Shown: positions 16,552 through 25,982, counted from the first letter of the stretch. The stretch: 64,000 nucleotides of DNA from Hydrotalea sp. (GCA_027364735.1 DAHXOT010000049.1:1-64000), one strand, 5' to 3'. Program-made: numbers and translations. The notes: generated from the letters alone by a model not told the origin.

Positions 16552-18402
16552 TTATGTTGTTACAGAAGTGGTTGTAGAACCCACTTTAGTTAACCCATGA
16601 TTGGTTTTTTCCCAATAAAATGGTTTGGTAATTAACTGCCATAAACCTTTATACGCTGCTCTGGAATGCATTAACCAATAAATAGGATTTAATAAGGCAA
16701 ATAATATCAACTCATAATATCGTCGTTTAAAAACAGCAAGCATATTAATATACACCATTAATACATTACCGGCAATAAAATTAAAAATAGATACATACAA
16801 TACCCAATCGGGGAATAACTGTCTAATTCCAACAAAATTAAAGATCAGATACAATACAAAAAAGAGTAATAAAACTGGGTAAAGTAGAAACGTAAATGAC
16901 GTTCCACCAATAAAGAAATTAAATCCAAAAAAACCTTGCCAACCAATTCGCCGAATTAACTTTACGGGGTTACGCATGTGCACTAAATACGTTTGCATGT
17001 ATCCTTTAATCCAACGAGAACGTTGACGAATCCAATTAAAAAATTCATTATTGGCTTCTTCCAAAGTTGTACTATTGGCTACACCAATTTTAAATCCTTT
17101 ATCATAAACACGCACACCTAAATCGGCATCTTCGGTAACGTTAAATGGATCCCAAGCGCCTAACTCAATTAATTTATCTAACTTAAAATGATTGGAAGTA
17201 CCGCCTAAAGGAATAGGTACATCTAAAGTTTCTAATCCGGGCAACATATAATCGAACCAATATGAATATTCTAAAGTGAACATTCTGGTAAGAATATTTT
17301 CATTCTTATTAAAGTAATTTAAAGCCCCTTGTATTACCACAAAATCTTCCGGTAATTTTCTAAAAAGAACTACCACTTTTTTCAGTTGATTAGAATCGGG
17401 TACATCTTCAGCATCGTAAATAGTAAGATATTCTCCTCTCGAAAAAAACAATCCATAATTACATGCTTTGGGTTTTGTTTTTGGCATGTGAAATGGAACA
17501 ACAATTACTTCGAAATTAGCTGGAAAATCGAGCTCTCGAACTGCATTTAAAGTTTTATCATCATCTTCTTCAATTAAAAGTTTTACATCTAATTTACTTT
17601 TAGGATAATCTAGACTTCTTAAATTCCAAATTAATTTTCTAATTAATTTATCCTCTTTATATACCGGCAATAAAATGGTGTAAATAGGTAAGGTTTCGTT
17701 TTTTACTTTGGCAATATCTTCTTTTGAAACAGGCTCGTGCAACTCTGCCATTGAACCTTTTAAGGCTAAATATAATTTGAAAAGAATGGAAAAAAGAAAA
17801 AATACACTTGCTAATAAATTAAGGACAGTAACAGTTGGAAGAAAAAAAACAACAAGCAATATTAATATTACTGCAATGGCGGAAAAAATGGAAATCAATT
17901 GTGCATTGGTAAAAGTGGTTAACCCCGAGCTGGCAGGATCTTTACGCATTAAACTAAACACTGCTTCTTTTACATAAAATTCTCCTCGAAGTTTATGAGC
18001 CAACCAAATAATATCTAAATCAGATGCAGCAAGTGTTTTAATAGGTATTTTAAACTTTACGTATAAGGTATTAATTAACTTTTCATCTAACGGATCTGCG
18101 GCAGCAACCAATAAACTTCCATCCGTATCTTTTCGCAAAGGCAGATATAAATAAGAATTAAGATGCTGAATATCGCATTCATTAATATACGTGCCATCAA
18201 TTTCTTCATTTCTAATATCAAGTATAGCATAACCTTTTTTTTCTAAAAAAAGAGTATAATCTTTTCGTACTAAATATCCAAAGTTTAAGGCTGCTTTTAT
18301 TGGTGCATAGCTGTATGTTTCGGCAATAGATTCTACTTCTTTCAATTTATCTTCTTTGAAAGAATTTTCTACTACCATTGAATGCAAAGCGCAGCCTGCC
18401 AT
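16552..18402 (-). CDS. Membrane glycosyltransferase 2 with N-terminal GspE_N-like domain
   Basis: A 616-residue inner-membrane glycosyltransferase. Residues 70-145 resemble the second half of the GspE_N/MshEN domain (LYLPLRKDTDG, VAAADPLDEKLINTL, DLDIIWLAHKL). Two helices follow at about 167-215. The GT2 catalytic domain spans 238-470, with LPVYKED, the nucleotide-sugar acidic cluster YDAEDVPD (329-336), the base region TEDADLGVR (423-431) and QRSRW (460-464), the hallmark of processive synthases such as cellulose synthase. Three or four C-terminal helices follow. There is no PilZ domain. NfrB of E. coli combines the same two domains in the reverse order and binds c-di-GMP through MshEN. The full RLGxxL motif is not evident here, so ligand binding is uncertain. 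Confidence 0.87.
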   Translation of the reverse strand: MAGCALHSMVVENSFKEDKLKEVESIAETYSYAPIKAALNFGYLVRKDYTLFLEKKGYAILDIRNEEIDGTYINECDIQHLNSYLYLPLRKDTDGSLLVAAADPLDEKLINTLYVKFKIPIKTLAASDLDIIWLAHKLRGEFYVKEAVFSLMRKDPASSGLTTFTNAQLISIFSAIAVILILLVVFFLPTVTVLNLLASVFFLFSILFKLYLALKGSMAELHEPVSKEDIAKVKNETLPIYTILLPVYKEDKLIRKLIWNLRSLDYPKSKLDVKLLIEEDDDKTLNAVRELDFPANFEVIVVPFHMPKTKPKACNYGLFFSRGEYLTIYDAEDVPDSNQLKKVVVLFRKLPEDFVVIQGALNYFNKNENILTRMFTLEYSYWFDYMLPGLETLDVPIPLGGTSNHFKLDKLIELGAWDPFNVTEDADLGVRVYDKGFKIGVANSTTLEEANNEFFNWIRQRSRWIKGYMQTYLVHMRNPVKLIRRIGWQGFFGFNFFIGGTSFTFLLYPVLLLFFVLYLIFNFVGIRQLFPDWVLYVSIFNFIAGNVLMVYINMLAVFKRRYYELILFALLNPIYWLMHSRAAYKGLWQLITKPFYWEKTNHGLTKVGSTTTSVTT

Positions 18403-18415
18403 AATATTTATTTAT

Positions 18416-18442
18416 ACAATAGGCAGCATTGCTGCCTATTGT
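18416..18442. promoter_or_regulatory. Perfect 12-bp hairpin just upstream of the GT2 start codon
   Basis: ACAATAGGCAGC, a three-base loop and GCTGCCTATTGT form an uninterrupted stem in the 52-base spacer between the BcsB-like gene and the GT2 gene. On the minus-strand mRNA the stem ends 13 bases before the GT2 ATG. There is no T-run on either side, so it does not look like an ordinary terminator. It more likely affects mRNA stability or translation between the two genes. Confidence 0.6.
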
Positions 18443-18454
18443 TGTAATTTCTGT

Positions 18455-20479
18455 TTAAACAATTTCTTGTGATTGCCTTACTTTATTTCTTACAAAGAAG
18501 AATGCCAACAATACTAAAGCTAATAATACCATTAATAACCAGTATTTATAATTTTCCCAAAAAATAAGCAGCTTACTTCGCTCGCCTTTATACACAACCG
18601 ATGTTTGATCTTCGGGCATTTTAAAGAAATAATTACTTATACCGTTACTGTTTGCAATACAAACATTGCTTTCAATATCGGTAAGTTGTGTACTAAAATT
18701 TTTAATTACACTTGCAAAAGAATTTTTTTGAGTACTATCGCCTAATGATGTTACCAATAAAACGGTACTGCCTCTTTCTCGAAATATTTGAGCCATACCA
18801 CTGTTAGAGAAATCGTTTAGCGAGTAAGTTAATTGTGCCTTACTATCTTTATAAATCTGAAAATCTTTCTCGTATTGAACCGGCAAATTAGAAAACTGCT
18901 TTACAAATGGATCATTATGCTGTAATAAAGCAATTAAATTAAAGCCTTTTAAATCGTCTAAATTGGTTTTATCGGTTGATACTAATTGAGGAACAATTAA
19001 TTTATTGAAATCATTTTTTATAGGAGAATTTAATTGATACAACAACTCTCCAATAGAAGAAACAATATTTGCTTTGTATAATGTAGGTGAAACGATAATT
19101 TTTGAAGGTACTTTTCTAAATTCGGCAGGGAAATTGAAGAAGCTATAGAATTTATTTTCTCGCTCGCCGGAGAAAGTAAGTGTTGAACTTTTTACATTTA
19201 TAAAAGCAAAAAAGTTACTAAACCCATCTTTACAAATATTGGTTCCGGGATGAAATCTAAATTCTACTTCCAATGTATTAAACTTACTTAGTAGGTAAGG
19301 TTTTAAATCAATATCTTCTATAAAATTTGTTCTATCCATTAAAGAGGCATTGTATATAAGATTTTGATTTAGGTAGATATTTAAAAATCCTCTATCATCG
19401 GCTTTTAAAACAGAAAAATAACTTTCTAAATGAAAAGTAAGTTTATTGGGAATGGCATTAAACTCGGTTAAAGAGAAAAGATATTTTTGCCTTAATCCGC
19501 CAATACCTTCCATTAAAGAAGGGTTAGCACCTAACTCTTCCAACGAAGTAATTAATGGAGATGGATTATCTAACGATACATTACTGGGCACAGCTTCGTT
19601 GATGATAATTTTATCGGTAAAAGCACCACTAATTCTTTTATTACTTGCTAAAGTATTAATTGCTTTTCTATAACCTACTGCATCGGCACCCGAAATAATT
19701 AATACATTTTTGGCAGCCATTCCTACATTCATGCGGGCAATCATTATTAAACCTTGCCCTTGAGATAAGGATGGAATTACTTGTTTAACCGAAAATGGAA
19801 GTTTATCGGCAACACCTGTAATAATAGCACTTGGCAAAGTATCTTGTTGTTGATAAACACCAGTATATACTTCTTTGGCCGAACCTTGTTTTAATAAAGT
19901 ATATATAATACCTCCCGAAGTTAAATCGTCTAAATCGGCATTAGCGGGTGTATATACCGAATTAAATTCTTGTACCCATTCTTTTATACTTCTCTGATAA
20001 GTTTGAGTAGATTGATCGGAACCTGATAAAAAGGATGTATTTCGGATGGTTACCCAACAAGCCGGATTATCAACATCTTTACAATATTCATCACCCACAC
20101 TAATTTTAGTACCAATTTTTAATTTAATAAAACGGCCATCGGGTTGTAAATATCTTGTACTTAGTGGTACAACAATAGTAAATAAAGTATCAACCGGCGA
20201 TGCAACCACTCTTTGAGTCCATACAGCTTCATCTTTTAAGTACACAACAATAAAAGAGTTATTTGGGTTGAGTACTTGTGATGCACGAATGTTGATATAG
20301 ACTTTACTTTGATCAACATTATCATTTGGCCTTACTTTTAAGAAGTAACTCACCGAACCGGTAATACCTACTATTGATTGATCATCATACCCCATTGATT
20401 CAAATGTGCGGTCGGACTGAGCATACAAACTTCCTAAGCAAAATAACAAAGCCAAAGTAAAAAGAAAACTGCGTTTCAT
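18455..20479 (-). CDS. BcsB-like periplasmic protein of a polysaccharide synthase
   Basis: A 674-residue exported protein. Residues 1-20 are a signal peptide ending in SLYAQ. The periplasmic body has alternating beta-rich segments like the carbohydrate-binding and flavodoxin-like modules of BcsB, for example SVSYFLKVRPND near the start, FLNIYLNQNLIYNASL, and VEFRFHPGTNICKDGF with its cysteine. A single helix at about 640-662 anchors it, followed by a short basic tail. BcsB guides cellulose through the periplasm as a partner of BcsA; here the partner is the GT2 encoded next. The canonical BcsA, BcsC and BcsZ genes are absent from the window, so the polymer need not be cellulose. Eleven bases separate it from the upstream kinase. 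Confidence 0.75.
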   Translation of the reverse strand: MKRSFLFTLALLFCLGSLYAQSDRTFESMGYDDQSIVGITGSVSYFLKVRPNDNVDQSKVYINIRASQVLNPNNSFIVVYLKDEAVWTQRVVASPVDTLFTIVVPLSTRYLQPDGRFIKLKIGTKISVGDEYCKDVDNPACWVTIRNTSFLSGSDQSTQTYQRSIKEWVQEFNSVYTPANADLDDLTSGGIIYTLLKQGSAKEVYTGVYQQQDTLPSAIITGVADKLPFSVKQVIPSLSQGQGLIMIARMNVGMAAKNVLIISGADAVGYRKAINTLASNKRISGAFTDKIIINEAVPSNVSLDNPSPLITSLEELGANPSLMEGIGGLRQKYLFSLTEFNAIPNKLTFHLESYFSVLKADDRGFLNIYLNQNLIYNASLMDRTNFIEDIDLKPYLLSKFNTLEVEFRFHPGTNICKDGFSNFFAFINVKSSTLTFSGERENKFYSFFNFPAEFRKVPSKIIVSPTLYKANIVSSIGELLYQLNSPIKNDFNKLIVPQLVSTDKTNLDDLKGFNLIALLQHNDPFVKQFSNLPVQYEKDFQIYKDSKAQLTYSLNDFSNSGMAQIFRERGSTVLLVTSLGDSTQKNSFASVIKNFSTQLTDIESNVCIANSNGISNYFFKMPEDQTSVVYKGERSKLLIFWENYKYWLLMVLLALVLLAFFFVRNKVRQSQEIV

Positions 20480-20489
20480 ATATTTCGTT

Positions 20490-21866
20490 TTAATGGGTAC
20501 TTGTATTAAATTCTATTCTATAATAGTTGCCCCTATTTTCATCGCTACTATAGGTTAATTGCCCATGCATAGTTTCGGTTAACTTTTTGGCAACTGAAAA
20601 TCCCAAATCTGCATCAGATTTAATAGATTCTCTAAGCGATTTATAAGGCTGTAACTTGTTAAATAAATCGTTTAATTTTTCTTTTCCCATATCTTTCCCA
20701 AAATTAATTACTTCAATAATACATTTATTTTCTAGTAAATGACTGTGAACTGTTATTATTGAACCTATTTCGGCATATTTTATAGCATTAGTTAATAGTT
20801 TAAATAATACTTGCCCTAAAAAAAGTTTATCTAAATACACTACAATGGATGATGCAGATAAATGTAACTGCATATTTATTTGTTTTATTTGTGCAGCATC
20901 GGCAATATCTATAACAGCTTTTTCAATAGATGGATTAATATCGAAATGTTCGTAATTAAATTCCACTTTTGCTTCATCTCTATCTGCCGAAGAGGCTAAT
21001 TTTTCGGATAAATAATTCAGCTTTTCATTGCCCGATGAAATGTAATTGATGATTTCTTTTTGCTCGGGCGAAAAGTTATCTGCTTTGTTTTTTAAAAGAT
21101 CTAACGACATTTGAATAGAGCCGGTAAAATTTCTAAAATCGTGCAACAAAATATTCATGGTATTGTGCCTATAATCGTTCAACACTTTTAGTTTTCTATT
21201 GGCATCTTCAATTACATATCGCTGATCATTAATTTTTTCATTTTGCTCAATTAGTCTATTATGTGCCGAATCAATTAAAATGTTTTTTGCTACTTCTCTC
21301 CGCAAAATTAAATAACGGTTATAAGCTATTAAGCAAGAAAAGGCCGATACAATAAAATAAACACCTCCACCATGAGAAATGAGGATATTATATTTGTCAA
21401 TATTATCTTTAAACGAAAAAATCCAAATAATGATTATATAAGATATTAAACAACCTAAAATTGAATATATAAACGACCAAAAAAGTGCAGTATTGATTAG
21501 TAGCACAACAACCGAAAGTATTAAAAAGTTAGGTAGTGCTTGATTGATTGGAACTACACAAGCAATTACAGTATGCAGCATTAAATTTAGGCCTAAAAAC
21601 CATTTAAGCGTATAGGTATAATCCCAATTTTTTTTATTCCCAATAATGTAAATTAAATACGAAATGGCAGTAACCAATAATCTTATCAACATCAAATCCA
21701 ACCACTCATACTGGTTTAACAAAAAGTCTAATAGCCAAAATAAAGGAAGAGAAAATAACATTGTCCACATCACTACATTAGCATAATAGGCTCCTTGAAC
21801 ATTTAGTTCAGCAGCTAACACTTCCTTATTTATATTTACATACGAATTTTTAAAATTATTAGACAT
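20490..21866 (-). CDS. Membrane sensor histidine kinase, first gene of the exopolysaccharide operon
   Basis: A 458-residue kinase with six or seven N-terminal membrane helices (residues 30-185) and no large periplasmic domain, so it probably senses within the membrane. A coiled coil links to the HisKA domain with His242 in LLHDFRNFTGSIQ. The HATPase domain (320-455) has an N-box around LFKLLTNAIKYA (Asn360) and a G2-like DADLGFSVAKKL, but the usual DxGxG G1 box is replaced by NFGKDMGKEKL. ATP binding may therefore be altered. It leads the operon with the BcsB-like, GT2 and membrane protein genes, which suggests control of polymer production. No response regulator is next to it. Confidence 0.85.
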   Translation of the reverse strand: MSNNFKNSYVNINKEVLAAELNVQGAYYANVVMWTMLFSLPLFWLLDFLLNQYEWLDLMLIRLLVTAISYLIYIIGNKKNWDYTYTLKWFLGLNLMLHTVIACVVPINQALPNFLILSVVVLLINTALFWSFIYSILGCLISYIIIIWIFSFKDNIDKYNILISHGGGVYFIVSAFSCLIAYNRYLILRREVAKNILIDSAHNRLIEQNEKINDQRYVIEDANRKLKVLNDYRHNTMNILLHDFRNFTGSIQMSLDLLKNKADNFSPEQKEIINYISSGNEKLNYLSEKLASSADRDEAKVEFNYEHFDINPSIEKAVIDIADAAQIKQINMQLHLSASSIVVYLDKLFLGQVLFKLLTNAIKYAEIGSIITVHSHLLENKCIIEVINFGKDMGKEKLNDLFNKLQPYKSLRESIKSDADLGFSVAKKLTETMHGQLTYSSDENRGNYYRIEFNTSTH

Positions 21867-21917
21867 ATTTGCTTTTATAGCGACGGAATTAGATAATCTA
21901 CCTATTAAATATAATAC

Positions 21918-23024
21918 GTGAAAATAAAAATTAAATCAACAGCAGCTTTTTTCTGGATAAATTTTATATGTTGGCTTACAGTATCCACATTGAGTGTACA
22001 ACTTCAAGCTCAGGAAATAGACATGGTTAAAAAAGGTTTAGGAGCCGGCGTAAACATTTCTTTGTTAGAACAATATTGGAACTCTCCTAATACACTTTAC
22101 CAAACAAATATTAATACCCAACTTAAACAAATTGCAAGGCAAGGCTTTACCACTGTACGTTTACCGGTAAATTTTGAGATATTTTTACAACCACAATCTT
22201 TTAATCTTCAACCACAATTATTAGAAAAGCTAAACGAAATTTATTCGGTATGCACGGCTAAAAAATTAAACCTCATAATTTCTTACTTCTATGGAAAACT
22301 CAATGATAATAATTCTAATAATGAAATAGACCGAATTTCGTGGATGTGGAAACAAATTCAACGCAACTTTTTTGGCAAAGGGTATAATAATTTATTTTTT
22401 GAAATTTATAACGAACCAACAATTAGCAACAATAAATGGAAAGAAACCATTACCACACTTGTGCAGTATTTGAGGTACGAAGATGCCAATAGAATTTATA
22501 TCATTGGCGGCACTAATTATAATAATTTAGATCAATTAAAAGAACTTGGCAAAATTGCCGATGATAAAATATTTTACACTTTTCATTTTTATGAACCGTT
22601 CATTTTTACGCATCAGGGTGCTAATTGGACAAATAATAAATCGTACTTAACCGATCTTCCGTTTCCTTATCAAAAAAATAAAATGCCTAAACTGAATAAT
22701 GCAATAAAAAGCACCTCACTGGAAAGAGATTATAATAAATATCCGTACGAGGCAACAGAAGCTTATTTAAATGAACGAATTAGAAATATTGCCAACTTTT
22801 GTAGAAATAATAATATGCCACTTATTTGTACCGAAACCGGCGTAATAAATAATGCATCCAAACAATCGAGAAAAAAATATTTTAGCACCATCACTATAGC
22901 TATGCTGGCAAATAATATTCCCTGCGACTTATGGGATTATGATGATAAATTTTCTATCAAAAAAAATAAAACAAAACTTATATCGAGTGTTAAAAGCTGG
23001 GTTAAAAAAAGTAAACAGCAATAA
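21918..23024 (+). CDS. Secreted glycoside hydrolase family 5 (cellulase-like)
   Basis: A 368-residue exported glycosidase. The signal peptide occupies residues 1-31 (ending in LQLQAQ). The GH5 barrel shows VRLPVNFE (Arg81), the acid/base Glu166 in FEIYNEPTIS, His223 in FYTFHFYEP and the nucleophile Glu306 in CTETGV. GH5 enzymes cut beta-1,4 glucans and mannans. It starts with GTG and is divergent from the exopolysaccharide operon across 51 bases, so a shared control region is likely. In cellulose clusters the hydrolase BcsZ (GH8) trims the product; this GH5 may do the same for the polymer made here. That role is an inference from position. Confidence 0.9.
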   Translation: MKIKIKSTAAFFWINFICWLTVSTLSVQLQAQEIDMVKKGLGAGVNISLLEQYWNSPNTLYQTNINTQLKQIARQGFTTVRLPVNFEIFLQPQSFNLQPQLLEKLNEIYSVCTAKKLNLIISYFYGKLNDNNSNNEIDRISWMWKQIQRNFFGKGYNNLFFEIYNEPTISNNKWKETITTLVQYLRYEDANRIYIIGGTNYNNLDQLKELGKIADDKIFYTFHFYEPFIFTHQGANWTNNKSYLTDLPFPYQKNKMPKLNNAIKSTSLERDYNKYPYEATEAYLNERIRNIANFCRNNNMPLICTETGVINNASKQSRKKYFSTITIAMLANNIPCDLWDYDDKFSIKKNKTKLISSVKSWVKKSKQQ

Positions 23025-23133
23025 TATTATAATTCTAAAACATTGTTTTTACAGTATAATTTGCCACTTGTATATTTAAACTAAGCCCAATATACTTGTA
23101 CTTGCTTATATTTATTGGCAGTAAACAAATTGT

Positions 23134-24039
23134 ATGCAGCCAACTTTATCTTTACAAAATATCAGCAAAAATTATGGTTCTATTCAAGCACTAAACAATG
23201 TATCGTTTGATGTACCGATGGGTAGTGTTTTTGGAATATTAGGACCAAATGGTAGCGGTAAAACCACTTTACTAAGTATTATTTTAGACATTTTAAACGC
23301 ACCTACCGGAAGTTTTACTTGGTTTGGCAAAAAGAGCTCTGCCGAAAGCAGAAAGAAAATAGGATCGCTATTAGAAACACCTAATTTTTATCATTACTTA
23401 TCTGCTACCGATAATTTACAAATTACACAAGCCATTAGTGGTCGCGGCAATGCAGCCGATATTGATGCAGTTTTAGAAACGGTTAATTTATTGCAGCGTA
23501 AAAAAAGCAAATTCAGCACATATAGCTTAGGTATGAAACAACGTTTAGCAATTGCAGGTGCTTTATTGGGTAATCCGGATGTATTGGTTTTAGACGAGCC
23601 TACTAATGGTCTTGACCCCGTTGGTATAGCCGAAATTAGAAACTTAATTAAACAACTTTCGGAACAAGGTAAAACCATAATTATGGCAAGCCACTTATTA
23701 GATGAAGTAGAAAAAGTTTGTACACATGTGGCCATTTTAAAAAAAGGAAATTTATTAGTTGCCGGTAATGTGAATGAAGTTTTGATAAATGAAGATATTG
23801 TTGAAGTAAGTGCTGCCGATATAACATTGCTTGAAAATATTTTGCAAGAATATCCATCCAAAACATTTTTGAAAAAAGAAGATAATATCATTCAACTATA
23901 TTTTCCTGTTGGCACTGCAAACCTTACGGATATTAATGAATATTGTTTTCAGAGAGGTGTTATCATCAACATGCTTTTACAGAAAAAGAAAAGTTTAGAA
24001 ACCAAGTTTCTTGAAATTACAAGTGCAACCAATAATTAA
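23134..24039 (+). CDS. ABC transporter ATP-binding protein (NatA/CcmA type)
   Basis: A 301-residue ATPase subunit. Walker A is GPNGSGKTT (residues 37-45), the signature is YSLGMKQRLAIAGAL near residue 131, and Walker B with D-loop is VLVLDEPTNGLDP near 150. The LGMKQR form of the signature is typical of the exporter group including NatA and drug or bacteriocin self-protection systems. The C-terminal 70 residues form the usual extra domain. It pairs with the ABC-2 permease gene 17 bases downstream. The substrate is unknown. Confidence 0.94.
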   Translation: MQPTLSLQNISKNYGSIQALNNVSFDVPMGSVFGILGPNGSGKTTLLSIILDILNAPTGSFTWFGKKSSAESRKKIGSLLETPNFYHYLSATDNLQITQAISGRGNAADIDAVLETVNLLQRKKSKFSTYSLGMKQRLAIAGALLGNPDVLVLDEPTNGLDPVGIAEIRNLIKQLSEQGKTIIMASHLLDEVEKVCTHVAILKKGNLLVAGNVNEVLINEDIVEVSAADITLLENILQEYPSKTFLKKEDNIIQLYFPVGTANLTDINEYCFQRGVIINMLLQKKKSLETKFLEITSATNN

Positions 24040-24056
24040 TTTATCAAACTTATTAT

Positions 24057-24884
24057 ATGCTTCAATTATTAAAAATAGAATGGCTTAAAATAAAAAAATA
24101 TCCTGCATTTTGGTGGATGTTAGCAATAGTAGCACTTACTTATCCCGGCATTAATTATATGTTTCATTCCATTTATGAAAATATTATTTCCAGAAAAGAT
24201 ATGGCCGGTAATGTAGCTAAATTTATATTAGGCAATCCTTTTGCATTCCCCGATGCATGGCATTCTGTTGCATATTTTTCTTCATTCTTTGTTATTGTTC
24301 CTGCATTATTAATTATTATGCTGGTTACTAATGAATATACGTACAAAACGCATCGCCAAAATATTATAGATGGATGGAGCCGTAATCAATTTATACATGC
24401 TAAAATGATGGATGTAATGATAATAAGTATTATTGTTACTGTATCTTATAGCGTGGTTGCTGCAGTATTTGGTTTTTATTTTTCCGATGCAGTACATGCT
24501 ACCCGATGGGCCGAAGAGTTGCAATATATTGTACTATTTTTTTTACACACTTTTGCACAATTAAGTTGGGCTTTTTTATTGGCATTTATTTTTAGAAAAG
24601 CTTTTATTAGTTTAGGTGTTTTTGTTTTTTATTCTATTATTATAGAAAATATTATTAAAGCATATTTTAGATTTAAAGAATGGAGTAGCAGTGAGTTTTT
24701 GCCTTTAGAAATTTCTAACCGGTTGTTACCTATGCCTAATTTTTTAGGAAAAATAAATGCAGCCTCTAATGAAGCATATAAAAAGGCTCTTGACAATATT
24801 AACTGGCATATACTTTATACCATTATTATTACTTCGGCTATTTGGTGGTTATGCTATTTTTTAAATAAAAAAAGGGACTTATAA
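24057..24884 (+). CDS. ABC-2 type transporter permease
   Basis: A 275-residue membrane subunit with six hydrophobic helices in the ABC-2 arrangement: one near residue 20, a large external loop with FILGNPFAFPDAWH, then helices around 75, 115, 160, 190 and 250. The loop after helix 2 (NEYTYKTHRQNIIDGWSR) is the coupling segment seen in exporter permeases of this group. It works with the ATPase encoded just upstream. Its 3' end overlaps the convergent epimerase gene by six bases. Confidence 0.9.
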   Translation: MLQLLKIEWLKIKKYPAFWWMLAIVALTYPGINYMFHSIYENIISRKDMAGNVAKFILGNPFAFPDAWHSVAYFSSFFVIVPALLIIMLVTNEYTYKTHRQNIIDGWSRNQFIHAKMMDVMIISIIVTVSYSVVAAVFGFYFSDAVHATRWAEELQYIVLFFLHTFAQLSWAFLLAFIFRKAFISLGVFVFYSIIIENIIKAYFRFKEWSSSEFLPLEISNRLLPMPNFLGKINAASNEAYKKALDNINWHILYTIIITSAIWWLCYFLNKKRDL

Positions 24885-25826
24885 TTTATACAAAGTATTT
24901 TTAGCTAATAACTGTTGTAATGCTTCATCTATTGTTTCATAATTAAACTTAAATCCGCTCGCTACTATTTTTTGAGAACTTACAGTAACACTTTTCAACA
25001 CCTCAATACTCATTTCGCCCAATACCCATTGTAATATAAATTTGGGTATATAAACAGGAATAAAAAATTGGGTACAACGCTTAGCTAAAGCAATAGTAAG
25101 TTGCTGATTAGTTGCCGGCTTGGGTGCAACTGCATTGTATACTCCAGATAAATTTTCGTTTTCTAAAGCATACATAAACATTCTGCAAACATCATCAATA
25201 TGTATCCAGCTAATTACTTGTTTTCCATTTCCTATAATTGCAGCAACACCTAATTGCAAAGGTTTTAAAAATTCTTTTATAACTCCTCCATCTTTACTTA
25301 AAACAATTCCAATTCGCAATTTCACCAACCGCTTTCCCAATGCTTCTACTGATCGAATACTTTCCTCCCAAAGTTTACAGGTTTCGCCCAAAAATTGATG
25401 ATCATGTGTAGCATCTTCTTTAAAACCATTTTGCGCACTTTCGGTAGTATTGGCACCATACCAACCAATTGCCGAGGCACTTACAATGGCTTTCACTTTA
25501 TTAGGAACTTCTTTTAAAGCTTTTACAAGTAATGCACTGCTTTGTGTACGAGTTTCAATAATTTCATTTTTCCTTTTTACTGTCCATCGTTTCTCAGCAA
25601 CATTTGCTCCTGCTAAATGAATAATATAATCTGCTTGTGCTATGGCTGTAGTATCTATTGTTTGGTTTACAATATTCCATTGAGCATAAGAGATATTTGA
25701 TTGGCGAATACCAAGTAAGGAAGTTTGCCGAGTTAATATAATTACATTATACCCTTTTGCTGTAAGCAATTGTGTTAGTCGTTTCCCAACTAATCCTGTA
25801 CCACCCGAAATTAAAACTGTAGGCAT
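24879..25826 (-). CDS. TIGR01777-family NAD-dependent epimerase-like protein
   Basis: A 315-residue extended-SDR protein of the TIGR01777 (YfcH) family. The Rossmann motif is GGTGLVGKRLTQLL at residues 8-21, followed by the conserved IIHLAGANVAEKRWT segment. SASAIGWYG near residue 118 contains the Ser and Tyr of the active site, and SWIHIDDVCRMF and YNAVAPKPATNQQ follow. The C-terminal DUF1731 region carries the VLKSVTVSSQK segment. Its enzymatic reaction is not established. It stands alone between two convergent or divergent neighbours. Confidence 0.93.
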   Translation of the reverse strand: MPTVLISGGTGLVGKRLTQLLTAKGYNVIILTRQTSLLGIRQSNISYAQWNIVNQTIDTTAIAQADYIIHLAGANVAEKRWTVKRKNEIIETRTQSSALLVKALKEVPNKVKAIVSASAIGWYGANTTESAQNGFKEDATHDHQFLGETCKLWEESIRSVEALGKRLVKLRIGIVLSKDGGVIKEFLKPLQLGVAAIIGNGKQVISWIHIDDVCRMFMYALENENLSGVYNAVAPKPATNQQLTIALAKRCTQFFIPVYIPKFILQWVLGEMSIEVLKSVTVSSQKIVASGFKFNYETIDEALQQLLAKNTLYKL

Positions 25827-25982
25827 ACCATATTTTTATATACTAACAAAGTTTACAATAATTTGTTGCTTGTAAATATTAGTGTTACACATTAGCCTTT
25901 TTACAACTTATTGCTATCGAAAATAAATTTTAGAAAAAACAGAAAATAGTTATCTTTAATTGCAAACAATCCCCCCTATTCT

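Noticed and set aside
18455-20479. Calling the gene bcsB and the operon a cellulose synthase
   Set aside because: Similarity is of overall layout only, and BcsA (PilZ), BcsC and BcsZ are not present.
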